From assembly GCA_907164885.2 (NCBI GenBank), contig OU015495.1:98562832-98626831 (forward strand): 64,000 nt of DNA, given 5' to 3'. This stretch comes from Dolomedes plantarius (Eukaryota > Arthropoda > Arachnida > Araneae > Dolomedidae). Made by a program: the position numbers and the translations under genes. Below are positions 45,930 through 56,600 of this stretch, piece by piece (the first letter of the stretch is position 1; each line of letters begins with the position of its first letter). The notes beneath the pieces were generated by a model. The model saw only the letters and a list, made by a program, of their open reading frames with translations. It did not search any database and was not told the DNA's origin.

Positions 45930-45930
<1 letters not shown>
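45450..45930 (-). mobile_element. Helitron of a third type, 481 bp
   Basis: 5' TCTATACTTATATATAAAGA at 45930 (host A, complement of T45931). The 3' end is CCCGGACAAAGTCGGG (stem CCCG, bulged G, AC, loop AAA, GT, CGGG), then ACGGGCCG and CTAG at 45450-45453, then host T (complement of A45449). It is inserted in a (TA)n microsatellite. It contains a tRNA-like segment at 45632-45692. Confidence 0.75.
45632..45692 (-). other. tRNA-like segment inside a Helitron
   Basis: On the minus strand: TTTTAGCTATCGCGGTGG (A box TAGCTATCGCGG), then a short region, then GCGGTTCGAACCTAGC (B box GGTTCGAACC). Box spacing of about 30 bp is tRNA-like, and the T-arm stem around TTCGAA can pair. The acceptor stem was not confirmed. 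It is either a captured tRNA gene or internal polymerase III promoter, or the head of a SINE later enclosed by Helitron ends. Confidence 0.5.

Positions 45931-46017
<87 letters not shown>
45931..46017. repeat. (TA)n-(TG)n-(TA)n microsatellite
   Basis: A TA run, then TG repeats (about 45956-45977), then TA again, ending in a short G run before the LTR at 46025. Confidence 0.9.
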
Positions 46018-46019
<2 letters not shown>

Positions 46020-46024
46020 GGGGG

Positions 46025-46616
46025 TGTAAGAGATGAGAGAGTCCTCAACAAATTCACAATACGATGTATATTTTAAGATTCTGTATTAATGTACAAAACA
46101 GAGGAGCTATATACAAGCTGAATTAGCATTAGTATGAAGGTAAAGTCGTAGTAACCGTCATTAACAAAATTGTAACACAGTCCTAAGGCCGTCTCGCTCA
46201 CTTTCCAGTTACGGGCCGTCGTGCCCACTTTTCCGTCTCACTTCTGAGTCGGTGTCCAGGGATCAACTGATTAGTAACCCTTCTCTCCGCGGGATGGCAC
46301 TGTCGTCGCCTCGTTTGCTCAACGCTGCGTTGCAAGCGTTCCCAGATATATACTGGTCCTCAAACATTGCGAAAATAATTTTCATCAACATAATTTTGTG
46401 CCAGATACTAAGATTTTGTAGGATATGTAATTCTCAAGAAGCTATTGGTAAACATTTTTTTTGTTTTCAAGGCGAAGCAATACTATGATAATAACATACC
46501 ACTCATCTTGGAGTGCTACATTAGGTCGGCCGCTGCTATTTTGGATAATTCCACCCACACGTAAAGAATATGAATGACCTGGGCTAAAGCTATTGGACGT
46601 CCGGGGTAGGATGACA
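46025..46616 (-). mobile_element. Probable LTR (second type)
   Basis: The plus strand begins TGTAAGAGATGAGAG and ends CCGGGGTAGGATGACA, giving TG...CA ends. The segment is more G+C-rich than its surroundings. On the minus strand it has a TATA-like CAGTATATATCTGGG near 46340. No matching target duplication was found, and no second copy occurs in the window. The open frames inside are not credible genes. Confidence 0.45.
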
Positions 46617-47084
46617 GCTGACGTGTGATGGAACGACGGCACGTGAATTGGCTTATGCATTTAAGGGAAAGATGGATGGGTATATTTATCATTAAATGTT
46701 TTTTGCATCGTCTGCTCTCCGTGGAAGCTCCAAAGCCTGGTTGTGGTGAAGTATTTTTGTTTTTACTTCTATTCTGGTATGCTTTATTCGTTTATTTACA
46801 GGTTTATAAGTGGTCCCGTGAGGTGGTGCTTATTTTTATAACGTTTTATATATGTTGCTTATTTGAGCGGTTATTTTGTAGCACCTACCTACGACCGTCG
46901 TGTTTTAAGAAGTTTTCAGGTTTTTTTGTGTCTTTCAGTTAAATTTAATTATAAACTGTTTCAGATATAACACCATGGCGAAACCGCTTGTGTTGATTAG
47001 ATTTCTTCACTTTACCCAAGGCTGAATAGCCAAGCAAAGATAGGGGATCGTTTTTATTTCTGTTTCATATCTTAAAATATACTG
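46617..47084. other. No gene recognised
   Basis: A hydrophobic 105-residue frame (46625-46942) has no family resemblance. Confidence 0.35.
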
Positions 47085-47262
47085 TTTTTTGGATGTTGAT
47101 TCGCCTATGGTTTTATCTTTTGGGTGTTTATTCACCTATGATTTTAACTTTTGGGTGTTAATTCACCTGTGTTTTGCTCTTTGGGTGTAAATTCACCTGT
47201 GGTTTTTTGAGTGTTAATTCACCTAAAGTTGTTTTGAGTTTTGATTCACTCACTGTATTAAA
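47085..47262. repeat. ~30-bp minisatellite
   Basis: About six units of TTTTGGGTGTTAATTCACCT plus RTGGTTTTA, with substitutions and small length changes. The first and last units are the most diverged. Confidence 0.85.
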
Positions 47263-47309
47263 CTCGCCCTATGTTTGTTGTTAGTTGCCAGGCTGCAGCA
47301 TGTTTATGG

Positions 47310-48040
47310 TGTAATGTCGTGGATTCCTCTTTCCTGATAAGAGGGATCCACGAGGCCAACCAAATCGCCCCGAACCAAAGCGCTATTTTATTGGAAGGCC
47401 TGTTCCGAGGAGCTGAGGGGAGGGGTTAATTTAATTACCAGGGAAAAAGCAAGTCTCTGGGCTACTGCTGTGTAAGTTGGCTTTAATATATCTAGCTGAA
47501 GCCAACTAACACCTCGAATACAGTATGACGGAAAACATCCCTGCCTCGCTTCACTGTCTATCGAGACGCCGGTCACAATGCGGAAGACTGGTTGGCGTTG
47601 CCCCATAGGTAGGCCTAAAAATCAGCCCGACTAGCCAGCGCTCGCCCCACCGATATGAAGACCCTCCCCCTTCCCGTCGTGAGGATCTGAAATGATGATC
47701 GTTCGTCTATAGCCGCCGAAAGCGTGGGAAACCGCGGCAAAACTAATCCATATATAGGGACACCTGAAAACAGGAGAGAACCAGAGAAAGGGCCAGCAGC
47801 CGGGATCAAGAAATCAGCGGAAAGATTAGGGGCGAAAGCTACCCAGGTGCTGATCGGTGCGGTTCGTCTCTCGGTTAAAGACTGAAAAAGTCTTTGTGAA
47901 TGTTTTAGAGAAATCTCTCAGATGCAGACTATAATAGTCTCTCTGCCATTGTACATAATTTTAAATATGTGGATTTTTTAATACAAGCTTTATTTAATTC
48001 TGTCTTTCGTGTGGTTACTTTCGACTACGAGGACGTTACA
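47310..48040 (+). mobile_element. Solo LTR, 731 bp
   Basis: Begins TGTAATGTCGTGGATTCC and ends CGAGGACGTTACA, with four-base duplications ATGG at 47306-47309 and 48041-48044. An AAGCTTTATT stretch near the 3' end could hold the polyadenylation region. The same family is present in reverse at 1414-2152. No coding region adjoins it, so it probably arose by recombination between two LTRs of a retrotransposon. Confidence 0.8.
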
Positions 48041-48044
48041 ATGG

Positions 48045-48654
48045 TTACAGAACTTGCAAATTTTGACAAATGATGTATTTATGCTTTGTGGTTAATGGCT
48101 GCTTTAGCACTTGGCTACGAATGCTATTTATTAGCATTATATACCCGGCGTTGCACGGTTGTATCCTTAATAAAGCTTACTTGTATGATGTGTATATTTG
48201 CATTTTATGCCAATTGATACCCCTTTCCACTGGTCAGCATCCCATCAGCATATTATAATAACCCCCCCCCATGCTGATGTCAGCATTAAAATGTTTCTTT
48301 CAATTTTGATATCCCACTAGATCCCGACCCTTCGAGGAGTTTGAGGGCTTCCCCGTAAACCCTTGTGAAAATCGCCGGTTTCATAAACAAAGAATTACCT
48401 GGCGTTGCCCAGGATAATAAAAATGAATGGAGTTAACCTGAGCTCTAGATGTATACGTACTAACAACCGAAATATATACAATTCACACACACACACACCT
48501 TTTCACACTTCATTTAATTAAGGTTAGTCTCTCTCTTTTCCCCTACCACCAATTTGGTGTTCAAAATAGTGATATATAGGAAATATAAATTATTGGATTG
48601 TTTCTAGCAATTTTTACAAAATCTAAAGCGAATGTCGAAAAATCGTGACATTGA
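48045..48654. other. Unassigned; possible decayed Helitron ends
   Basis: ATACCCGGCGTTGCACGG (about 48141) and ACCTGGCGTTGCCCAGG (about 48398) resemble Helitron 3' hairpins. TTAG (complement CTAA) lies shortly outside the first, but no 5' ends were found. An (AC)n tract is at about 48484-48499. Confidence 0.3.
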
Positions 48655-49012
48655 TCGTGTTTGTTACATTTAATCATGTTTCTTACATTTTAAATCAAGA
48701 ATATTGTGGATATCTGTTTCCTTCTTTGAGATATGACGGAATATGTAAAAAAACACGTTTAGCCCCCCCCCCCTAACCCCCTTGGGGGCTGAATTTTGAA
48801 AAATCCTGAATTGATTTTTAGGTTTTCATGTTCCTTACATTTTAAAGCAAGAATCTTATGGATATCTGTTTCTTTCTTTGAGATATGAGGGAATATGGGA
48901 AAAACACGTTTTGCCCCCTCGCCCCCTACGGAGGCCGAATTTTGAAAAATCCTTAAATTGGTTTTTAGGTATTCATGTTCCTTACATTTTAAAGCAAGAA
49001 TCTTATGGATAT
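48655..49012. repeat. ~150-bp satellite, block 1
   Basis: Units contain TTACATTTTAAAGCAAGAAT, CTTATGGATATCTG, TTTGAGATATGAGGGAATAT, an ACACGTTTNGCCCCC tract and CCGAATTTTGAAAAATCC. TGGATATCT recurs near 48708, 48857 and 49006, giving a period close to 150 bp. The block stops at GGATATC and resumes at 51642. Confidence 0.85.
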
Positions 49013-49718
49013 CTCATACGTGCCAAGTGTTCCGTAAAAAACGTATTCGTTCCGTTTTTTAAGCTTTGTTACGAAAATACGTTTTCAAGCAAAAATGTCC
49101 CGTATTTTTACTTCCGCAGCACCATCGCTTTTTTCCCCCCTATATCGCGCTTTCGAGATTCCCCTCCTAGCAACTTAACACTATACAAAATCTTCCTGGA
49201 CAGCAAGCAGGTTCTACAACATTATAAAGAAAGAGAAAGTCAACATCATGTGCTTCACCTAAACTAATAAGAAAAGTAAAATCAACCTCATTTGCTTCAC
49301 CAATACCAGAAAAAAAATAAAATTAATGTCATGTGCTTCACCCAACTCTGTAAAGCAGTTAAAACCAAACCTCGTGTGCTTCTCAAAAATCAGCAAAAAA
49401 AGTAAAATCACTTGCAGGGTCACCATCATCTACCAATAATAAACGCATATTGCAGCGGGAAGACGTGATGTTTCAAAGTGAAAAGCAGAAAATTCACAAG
49501 ATGAGAAGAGAGTTATCGAATTTTTTTTAATTGTTGGTGAGATTTGGGAAAATATCTGTTATAACTAGCTCTAAATGTGTATTTAATGTGAAATTTGATG
49601 CATTTAAAAATCAGAAGGATGATAAAGATTTAGTTATAGGATCCGAAACATCAGAATTTGTCAAAGAATTGTCTGAAAGCGAACTTTTACAGTTCTATTC
49701 TTGTGTTAGAAAATATTA
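49013..49718 (+). pseudogene. Degenerate coding remnant with short repeats
   Basis: Between satellite and Tigger element lies a stretch with four repeats of a ~45-50 bp unit (TCATGTGCTTCACC with variants, 49245-49375). A frame follows: KVKSLAGSPSS, VFNVKFDAFKNQKDDK, then SEFVKELSESELLQFYSCVR with KYYT. The last block has the look of transposon-associated proteins, but I cannot name a family. The frame is cut by the Tigger insertion at 49720. Stops occur upstream. This may be part of an element that split the satellite. Confidence 0.3.
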
Positions 49719-49918
49719 TACAGTGGACGCTCGTTAATTCGAACTCATAGGTTCTCAGAAAAAAGTTCGAATTATCCGATGTTAAGAGAAAATATATAAC
49801 TTTAAATGTGTATCACTGAAGAAGAAACTCTCCTAGTATGTATAACCCCAGAAAATATATTATACTATGTTATCTAAAATTAAACATATTAAAAAGCAAT
49901 ACAGACTTACCTTAATCA

Positions 49919-50398
49919 CAGGGCCCGACTTTGACCCAATGGGGCCCTAGGCAAAGCAGACTTTGGGGGCCCCCTCCAATGACAGATCCAGAGGGAGGCC
50001 ATGGGCCCTCCCCCTCCAGGAGTAGATTTCCACATGAACATGTGGGACACTCACCAAGGCCCCCCCCCCCGCCATAAATTCGGACCGGAAATTCAAAAAA
50101 TTTTCGACCAAAAAGTCAAACATTTGAAAAATAATAATAATGATAATAATAATGTGTTAATTAATTTACTTTTAATGTTAATAAATAAATTCATGAAATT
50201 TTCTTTTGAAATGAATATAGTGGGTGCACTGTGCCCCACCCAGGATTTTTTTCTGTATCCGCCAATGCCCACCTTTACAGAATTAAACTAAAACCAAATT
50301 TTCAAAAATATGTACAACTTAATACTAAATTAGGGGGCCCCATAAATTTGGGGGCCCTGGGCAAGTGCCCCACTTGCCCATGCGGAAATCTGGGCCTG
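49919..50398. mobile_element. hAT-type MITE inside the Tigger element
   Basis: Exact 8-bp duplication CTTAATCA at 49911-49918 and 50399-50406. The left end is CAGGGCCCGACTTTG and the right end read inward is CAGGCCCAGATTTCC, imperfect but hAT-like. The interior is rich in GGGGCCC blocks and AT-rich centre. It is related to 52008-52285, which shares GGGGCCCCCAA and AGTTTGCCCC-type blocks. Confidence 0.8.
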
Positions 50399-50460
50399 CT
50401 TAATCATAAAATGAAGCAGAAGATATGCAGTATAAAGTAAATTTTTATTAAAAATATGAA

Positions 50461-51059
50461 TTACACTTTGGGGAAAAACTGTAAAATGGATGTTTGTTTC
50501 TGTTTATGATGCCTACATTTTTCAGCCAGCTTCTCGATTTGAAGTAAACATTTCAATTCATTTTCAGAGGAAGGTTCCATCTGAATAAATGCTTTCAGAG
50601 TTTTAATAGAGTTCATTATGGCTTTTTCCATTATGGCCACATTAAAAATATCTTTCGGCAGGTAAGTAGAGAAAAGCCCTGGCAGTTTCCTACCGATATT
50701 AGTGCATACGTCTACGTTTACATCAGAGCTTTGGCCACATACAGTTTGATAAGAAATATTTTACCTTGACTTAAATCGAGAAAGCCATCCATCACTGCAT
50801 TTAAAATCTTCAATACCCATTCGACTTTTTCTAGAACTTCTTGGGACGTATTTCCCATGCGTTTCCTTCCTCTAGAAAATTTTGATTTTTCCCATGAATC
50901 TAAAATTGACTCCTTGTTTTTCAAATTAGTTGACAAGGCATTTTTTTTAATTCCATAGTCACCTGCTAACTTTGTTTTACATTCGCCATTCTCTACTTTT
51001 TTAAAAATTTATACCTTTGTCTCCAAAGTTAGGGTTTTGTACTTTCCACGTGTAGACAT
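50461..51059 (-). pseudogene. pogo/Tigger transposase, internally deleted
   Basis: The frame opens at the ATG at 51059: MSTRGKYKTLTLETKV, stop TAA, then IFKKVENGECKTKLAGDYGI, the CENP-B N-terminal helix-turn-helix. It continues LSTNLKNKESILDSWEKSKF with GRKRM, where the second DNA-binding domain would start. The DDE catalytic core is absent. After a stop near 50720 the frame resumes with a C-terminal piece (MNSIKTLKAF, EIKLAEKC-like LQIEKLAEKCRHHKQKQ, ILQFFPK) to TAA at 50461. It represents N- and C-terminal ends joined across a deletion, so it could bind ends but not cut DNA. Confidence 0.82.
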
Positions 51060-51641
51060 CCTGAATTTTTACACGTTCACACCACACAATGAGGAAGAAA
51101 AACTAGACCACATTAACTTGTCTGCACTGCAGTTATAACTGACGCAGCTCCCTAGAATCTGTAGTAAAGACTAGTTTTTCTGAAATTCAAAGAAAACCGA
51201 TCCAAATAAAGGAAAATTGCTTTTTCCGTTTAACACTAATAAGAAGGACAATAGCTACTAACGTTTAGCGGACATGCAATAGTCTAGGAATTCAGGCATG
51301 TACCTCTTTACAAAGAAAAGAAATTTTGACACACAAAATAATAAATACCGTGTATTTTCTCCATTAAACGAGGAAAAAAAATTTTTTTTGTCAAATTTTT
51401 AGTTCGAATTAACCGAAGTGATAAAAATTTAGTTCGAATTAATGAGATATTTTTAACATTAACTCCAATACAAGTTTTTGGGGGCATTTGGATTAGTTCG
51501 AATTAACCGAAAGTTCGAATTAACCGAGTTCGAATTAACGAGCGTCCACTGTAAAACATCTTGTTGCTGTTTTTTTTTTTTTTTTTTTTCCGATTCCGTC
51601 GCACGCTGTGTTCCTTATTTTTTTCTTTTGAAGTTGGAAGC

Positions 51642-52600
51642 TATGATATATGTTTCTTTCTTTGAGATATGAGGGAATATGTGAAAAATACGTTTTGCCC
51701 CCCCCCCACCCCCACCCATGGAGCCGAATTTTGAAAAATCTTGAAATTGGTTTTAATGTATTCGTGTTCCTTAAATTTTAAAGCAAGAATCTTATGGATA
51801 TCCGTTTCCTACTTTCAGATATGAAGGTATATGTGAAAAACACGTTTAGCACCCCCCCCCCTCCACCCCTTGGGGCCGAATTTTGAAAAATCCTGAAATC
51901 GATTTTAGAAAATGAAGTTCTTTACATTTTTAAGCAAGAATCATATGGATATCTGTTTTATTTCTTTGAGATATGAGAGAATATGGGAAAAACACGTTTT
52001 GCCGCTCCAGGGCCGCCCAGAGGGGGGGGGGGGAGCAACTGGGGCACTTTGCCCAAGACCCCCAACTGCCGGAGGGGCCTCAAAAATTTTTAAAAATTTA
52101 CTTATTAGATTTCCACCGAAAGAAATTCTGAAACTTGTACCGTACTTCAAAATTCAAAATAATCTCCTGAAAAAAGGGCCCCCCCCCAAAAAAAAAATAA
52201 ATAAATAAATAAAAAAAATTATTCGATCAATCAGATTTCTTGGGGCCCCCAACAGAAGTTTGCCCCAGGCCCCGTAAAGTCTCTGGGCCGAATTTTGAAA
52301 AATCCTGAAATTTATTTTTACGCATTCGTGTTATTTTCATTTTAAAGCAAGAATCTTATGGATATCTGTTTTCTTCTTCGACATATGAAGGAATATGTGA
52401 TAAAACACGTAAAAACACGTTTAGCCCCCCTCCCCCCCTTGGGGGCCGAATTTGAAAATTCTGAAATATGTTTTTAGGTATTCATGTTCCTTGCATTTTA
52501 ATGCAAGAATCTTATGGATATCTATTTTCTTCTTTGAGATATGAAAGAATATGTAAAAAACACGTTTTGCCCTCCCCCCAAGCGAATTTTGAAAAATCGC
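51642..52600. repeat. ~150-bp satellite, block 2
   Basis: About five further units of the 48655 satellite. The GATATMYGTTTYNTTCTTTGA landmark occurs near 51642, 51797, 51946, 52359 and 52515; the larger gap holds the MITE at 52008-52285. CCCCC tracts in each unit vary from about 8 to 10 bases. Confidence 0.85.
52008..52285. mobile_element. hAT-type MITE in satellite unit
   Basis: Begins CAGGGCCGCCCAGAGG and ends with the complement of CAGAGACTTTACGGGGCC. It interrupts a satellite unit between GTTTTGCC and GGCCGAATTTTG. Flanking 8-mers share only GCCG, so the target duplication is not clear. It resembles 49919-50398. Confidence 0.5.
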
Positions 52601-52709
52601 TTCTTAAATGACGCTTTCAGCACAAAAGTAATAAGCTCCTAAAATTTGATATCTGTATCTCCAATAGTTTTTGCTGGGTGTTGATACGTGAATAAGTCAG
52701 GACTTCTTC

Positions 52710-52712
<3 letters not shown>

Positions 52713-52755
<43 letters not shown>
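52713..52755. repeat. (TA)n microsatellite
   Basis: TA run. The adjacent 40 bp lead into the SINE at 52806. Confidence 0.9.
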
Positions 52756-52760
<5 letters not shown>

Positions 52761-52805
52761 TAAATGGGGGGTCAGAAACGAGCATGGGGTTTGTAGGGTC
52801 GAGCA

Positions 52806-52990
52806 GCGCCACCTGCAGGTTTAGTTTGGAGTGCTACGGTCAATATTTTGCTACACGAGGACTAATTAGCCCGGGACCTACTTCTTAAAGGCGATTTCGA
52901 ATGGCTACAAACGTCCATGCGAACAGTAGGACTCGGACCCACAGGATCTGGTACCGAAGGCCAGCACCCTAGCCATTCGGCCATGACCAA
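52806..52990 (-). mobile_element. tRNA-derived SINE
   Basis: On the minus strand the head GTCATGGCCGAATGGCTAGG (A box TGGCCGAATGGCTAGG) is followed by GATCCTGTGGGTCCGAGTCC (degenerate B box), then the same body as 33380-33561 (CCCGGGCTAATTAGTCC variant) and a short ACTAAACC tail. No target duplication was found. Confidence 0.8.
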
Positions 52991-53285
52991 CGGCGCGAGA
53001 GGAGAGGTGTTCCGAGCGCGAAGTTTTTGCTGATTGGCAACGGTAGAAAAACGAAGAATAATAAAAAGGGAAATTTCCCTCCGCTTACATTGAGAATAGA
53101 ACCGGATGGGATCTCCCCACCTTTTCACCATGATAACCGTTTTGGAATTATTGATTTAATTTTAGAAGTTTTTATTAGTGTAATGTTCGTGTACGTGAAT
53201 AAAAGTTTTGTGTTTACGAACTTGGATTTCTTTGAGCCCTCGACAAATGGATTAGAAATAGAACAAGAGGAGAAGACAGAAGTGT

Positions 53286-53475
53286 TGGAAGCTCTACTGA
53301 ACAGACGGTTTGGTGCGAGCGGGAGTTCTGGTGTAAGATAAGGGTAGGAAGTTATACTGAATAGACATTTCAGTGTGCGGGAGTTTGGATGTAACGTAAA
53401 CTGTAGGATGTAACGTAAACAGTAGGAAGTTGCACTAAACAGACGGTTTAGTGGCAGTAGAAGTTGAGTGTCATT
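53286..53475. repeat. ~60-70 bp tandem repeat, three units
   Basis: Units start AGGAAGTTATACTGAATAGA or close variants (GGAAGCTCTACTGAACAGAC, GGAAGTTGCACTAAACAGAC), followed by GGTTTRGTG and GGGAGTT. A short GTAGGATGTAACGTAAAC duplication lies between units two and three. An open frame entering from 53027 is not recognised. Confidence 0.75.
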
Positions 53476-53606
53476 TTAAATGAGGCGAGAAGTTTAACAA
53501 AAGTTTTGTTGGAAGTGACTTTCGTAGATTCCATTGGAGACGGATCCTATTTTGTAATAAATGTTAATTATGTCAACTATGGTTGATAGTTACTCTGCGA
53601 TCGTCC

Positions 53607-56600
53607 CAGTTGCGGATTTACCAGCAGGCTGAGTAGGCTGGAGCCTAGGGCGGCAAATTTTAAGGGGCGGCAAATTTAGTTCGTAAATTTTTTATTTCGA
53701 TTTACAAATTAAAAAAAAAATTATTATACACACACAAAATACGAATTTCGAAAATTGGAGAGAAATTAAAATATTTAACAAAAATCCAAATATAGTCCTA
53801 TATACAGTGCTAAATAATAAATATTTCAACATCTCTACATAAACAATTGCTAAACGCTTTATTAATTATACATTAATGATCATGAATTTTTAGAATATCG
53901 CAATAGCGATTCGATATTATAGTCGAAATTTAGTTATTTTTACATATTTTCTTCACTGATAACTGCTATAATTTTTTCTCCGTGTACCTAATAATTATGA
54001 GATCTCCTTACACAATTCAATCTTGATATAATATTGATCGTCTAATCATGATTGCTGCAGCAAGTTTGCAAATTGTCAAATTTAATTTCAGAAAGTTATT
54101 TCTTTATGCGTAAAAAATACTGACTAAAATTGACTAATTTTTATTAAATAAAAAACTAGTTCAATATCTTATAGAGATATGGTCTTTTGGTTTAAATTAA
54201 TCGAATAACTGATATTTGAACGACTGCGACTTGACAATAAAAAGAAGTGTCTGGCTAAATGGATAGCACAAGTGCAGCGCGATCGGGTTACGTGAGCCGA
54301 AGCGGGGTCCTGATGTATACATACGTTGCGTCGAGGTATTGAGTTCGAGAGTAAGTGAGGCAGATATAGCGTGGCGATACCAACGAGGAATTCACGTCTC
54401 CTATTTAGTTCAAAAACAAGAGAAAAGTCGCTTTTGATGTTTGCGCCCTGCAATTTGTAATACTGTATTAATGTTAATATTTCAGGGGACCCATATTTCT
54501 AGTTGTGTACTATAATTTCTTGAAGTGTTTCGTGGATTTTGTGATAAGCAAAGTGTGTAAAAAAATTAAAATTTTTTTCTTATCATACCTATAAACATCT
54601 CTTTTGCTTATATCAGGTAAGTATTTAAAGTCTGAAATCTGAACGAAGGATACTGGTAATTACGTACGAAAAACAAAACTTTTAATTTAATATTGTTTTG
54701 TTCCAGTTTTTCAATCAAAAATTGTTAGAATGAGTGATGGACGAAAGCGACTTAGTGGAGCTCAGTACAAGAAAAGAGCAAAAATTAAAAGAGAAGAGCA
54801 AGAATAAATCATCCGACAGACAGTAAAAATTGACAGTTTTTTTAAAAGTGAAAGTAAAAGCAGTGTTTTGAGCCCGGAAGCTTCAAACATATGTCCTAAT
54901 ACAACACAATCTAAAGAAGATGAGACCGATATATACTCTGCTGCCCCACAACAACCGTTGCCCATTAAACATTCTGATTTTGAAAAAACAGATCATGTTT
55001 TTGATAGAGAGGCGAAAGAGGAATCATCTATAAGCCTCACAATTGAAGATATGTCTCAGAATCAGACGTCAAGTACAAGTAACGTCGAAATACAATCAAC
55101 CACAAGTCTAAACAAAGATCCAGCGCTGTGGGAAATTAACGATAACTTGCGGGAGATTATCGCAAGGTACGTCTTTGATCAAAACAAATCTTGTGACATC
55201 TCTAAAAGTGAAAGAATATATGCTGATCAGCGTCGTTTTCTGCCAGTTAGTATCTTCCAAAGAAAAATGAGAAATAATGAAGTGAAAGACAGAAATTGGC
55301 TAGTTTATTCTGAAAGTAAAAAATCTGTGTATTGTGGACCCTGTTTGGCATTTGGTCCATTGGAGTGTAGAACTCATTTTGAGAACGGAGGATTCAACGA
55401 CTGGAAAAATGCAGATTATCGAGTTGCTCAACATGAAAATTCTGCACGTCATAAATCTAGTGTCCTTAGTTCGAGAGATAGGAATAAAATTGATGGCCGA
55501 CTCGATAATCTACTGAAGGTCCAGATTGATGAAGAAATTACTTACTGGAGAAATGTTCTGATGAGAGTTGTAGCCGTCGTGAAGCGACTGTGTTCAAGAT
55601 GTCTTGCTTTTAGAGGAAAAAATGAAAAGTTCGGAGATCCACATAATGGAAATTATTGTATGGTTTTGGAACTATTAGCAGAATTCGATCCTTTTTTAGC
55701 TCGTCATATTGAACGATTTGGCAATCAAGGATCAGGAAGTACCAGTTACTTATCAAAGACCATTTGCGATGAGTTCATTCTCTTAATGGGTGATAAAGTC
55801 TTGAAACAGATTAGAGACGAGATAAAAAAGGCGAAATATTTTTCCCTCATCATTGATTCAACACCAGATATAGCCCATATAGACCAACTTACGCTTGTTA
55901 TTAGATACGTTTTAGATTCAGGTGAACCATGTGAAAGATTTCTCAAGATTTTGTCGTCAGTGGGACATAAAGCTGAAGAAATGTTTTCTGCCATTACTTC
56001 CGAACTCGAAACACTGGGCATAAATATTGAAGACTGCCGTGGACAATCATATGATAATGCCGCGAATATGTCTGGCATGTACAATGGCTTGCAAGCAAAA
56101 ATTCGAGACCAAACCCCTTTCGCCTTTTATGTGCCATTTTCTGCCCATTCTTTGAATTTAGTGGCAACTGCGGCTGCTGAATCGTCTACAGAAGCGTGTC
56201 GCTTTTTCATATTGCTACAGGAAATCTACGTTTTTTTGTGAGCTCCACACAACGCTGGCAAAAATTAATGACTGAAATCGGAAAAGGAAAAGCGTTAAAA
56301 GGGTAAATCTGACACGTTGGTCAGCTAGAGAGGACGCATGTAAAAGTTTGAAAGAATCTTGGCCCGAAGTTCTTAAAACTTTGCAATCAATCAACGATAA
56401 TTGTACCGAAAAGCCTGTAACGCGACAGGAAGCGGCGGGAATACTTTTGAATTTAGAAAAACTGGAAACGGTGGTTATGGTTGTTGTATGGGATGTTTTT
56501 TTTTTTAGAGAGAATAAACAAAGTGAATGTTCAAATTCAGACTTCTAACATAGATTTAATTACCGTTGCTGATCTTTACGAATCACTCCGCAAGTTTTTC

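Larger units (their letters stand above)
49721..51551 (-). mobile_element. pogo/Tigger-type element, 1831 bp including nested MITE
   Basis: Terminal inverted repeats CAGTGGACGCTCGTTAATTC at both ends, continuing GAACTC (26 bp). TA is on both sides (49719-49720 and 51552-51553). CAGT ends with TA targets and a CENP-B-like transposase identify the pogo group. TTAATTCGAAC blocks recur inside both ends (49771, 51403, 51433, 51495, 51512). A 480-bp hAT MITE with an 8-bp duplication is nested at 49919-50398. Confidence 0.9.

Noticed and set aside
52862..53341. Frames of 89 and 104 residues
   Set aside because: The first is antisense SINE sequence; the second runs into tandem repeats and resembles nothing known.
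54241..54360. tRNA-like A and B boxes in the hAT leader
   Set aside because: Boxes are about 100 bp apart, too far for a tRNA gene or SINE head, and have no terminator or target duplication.
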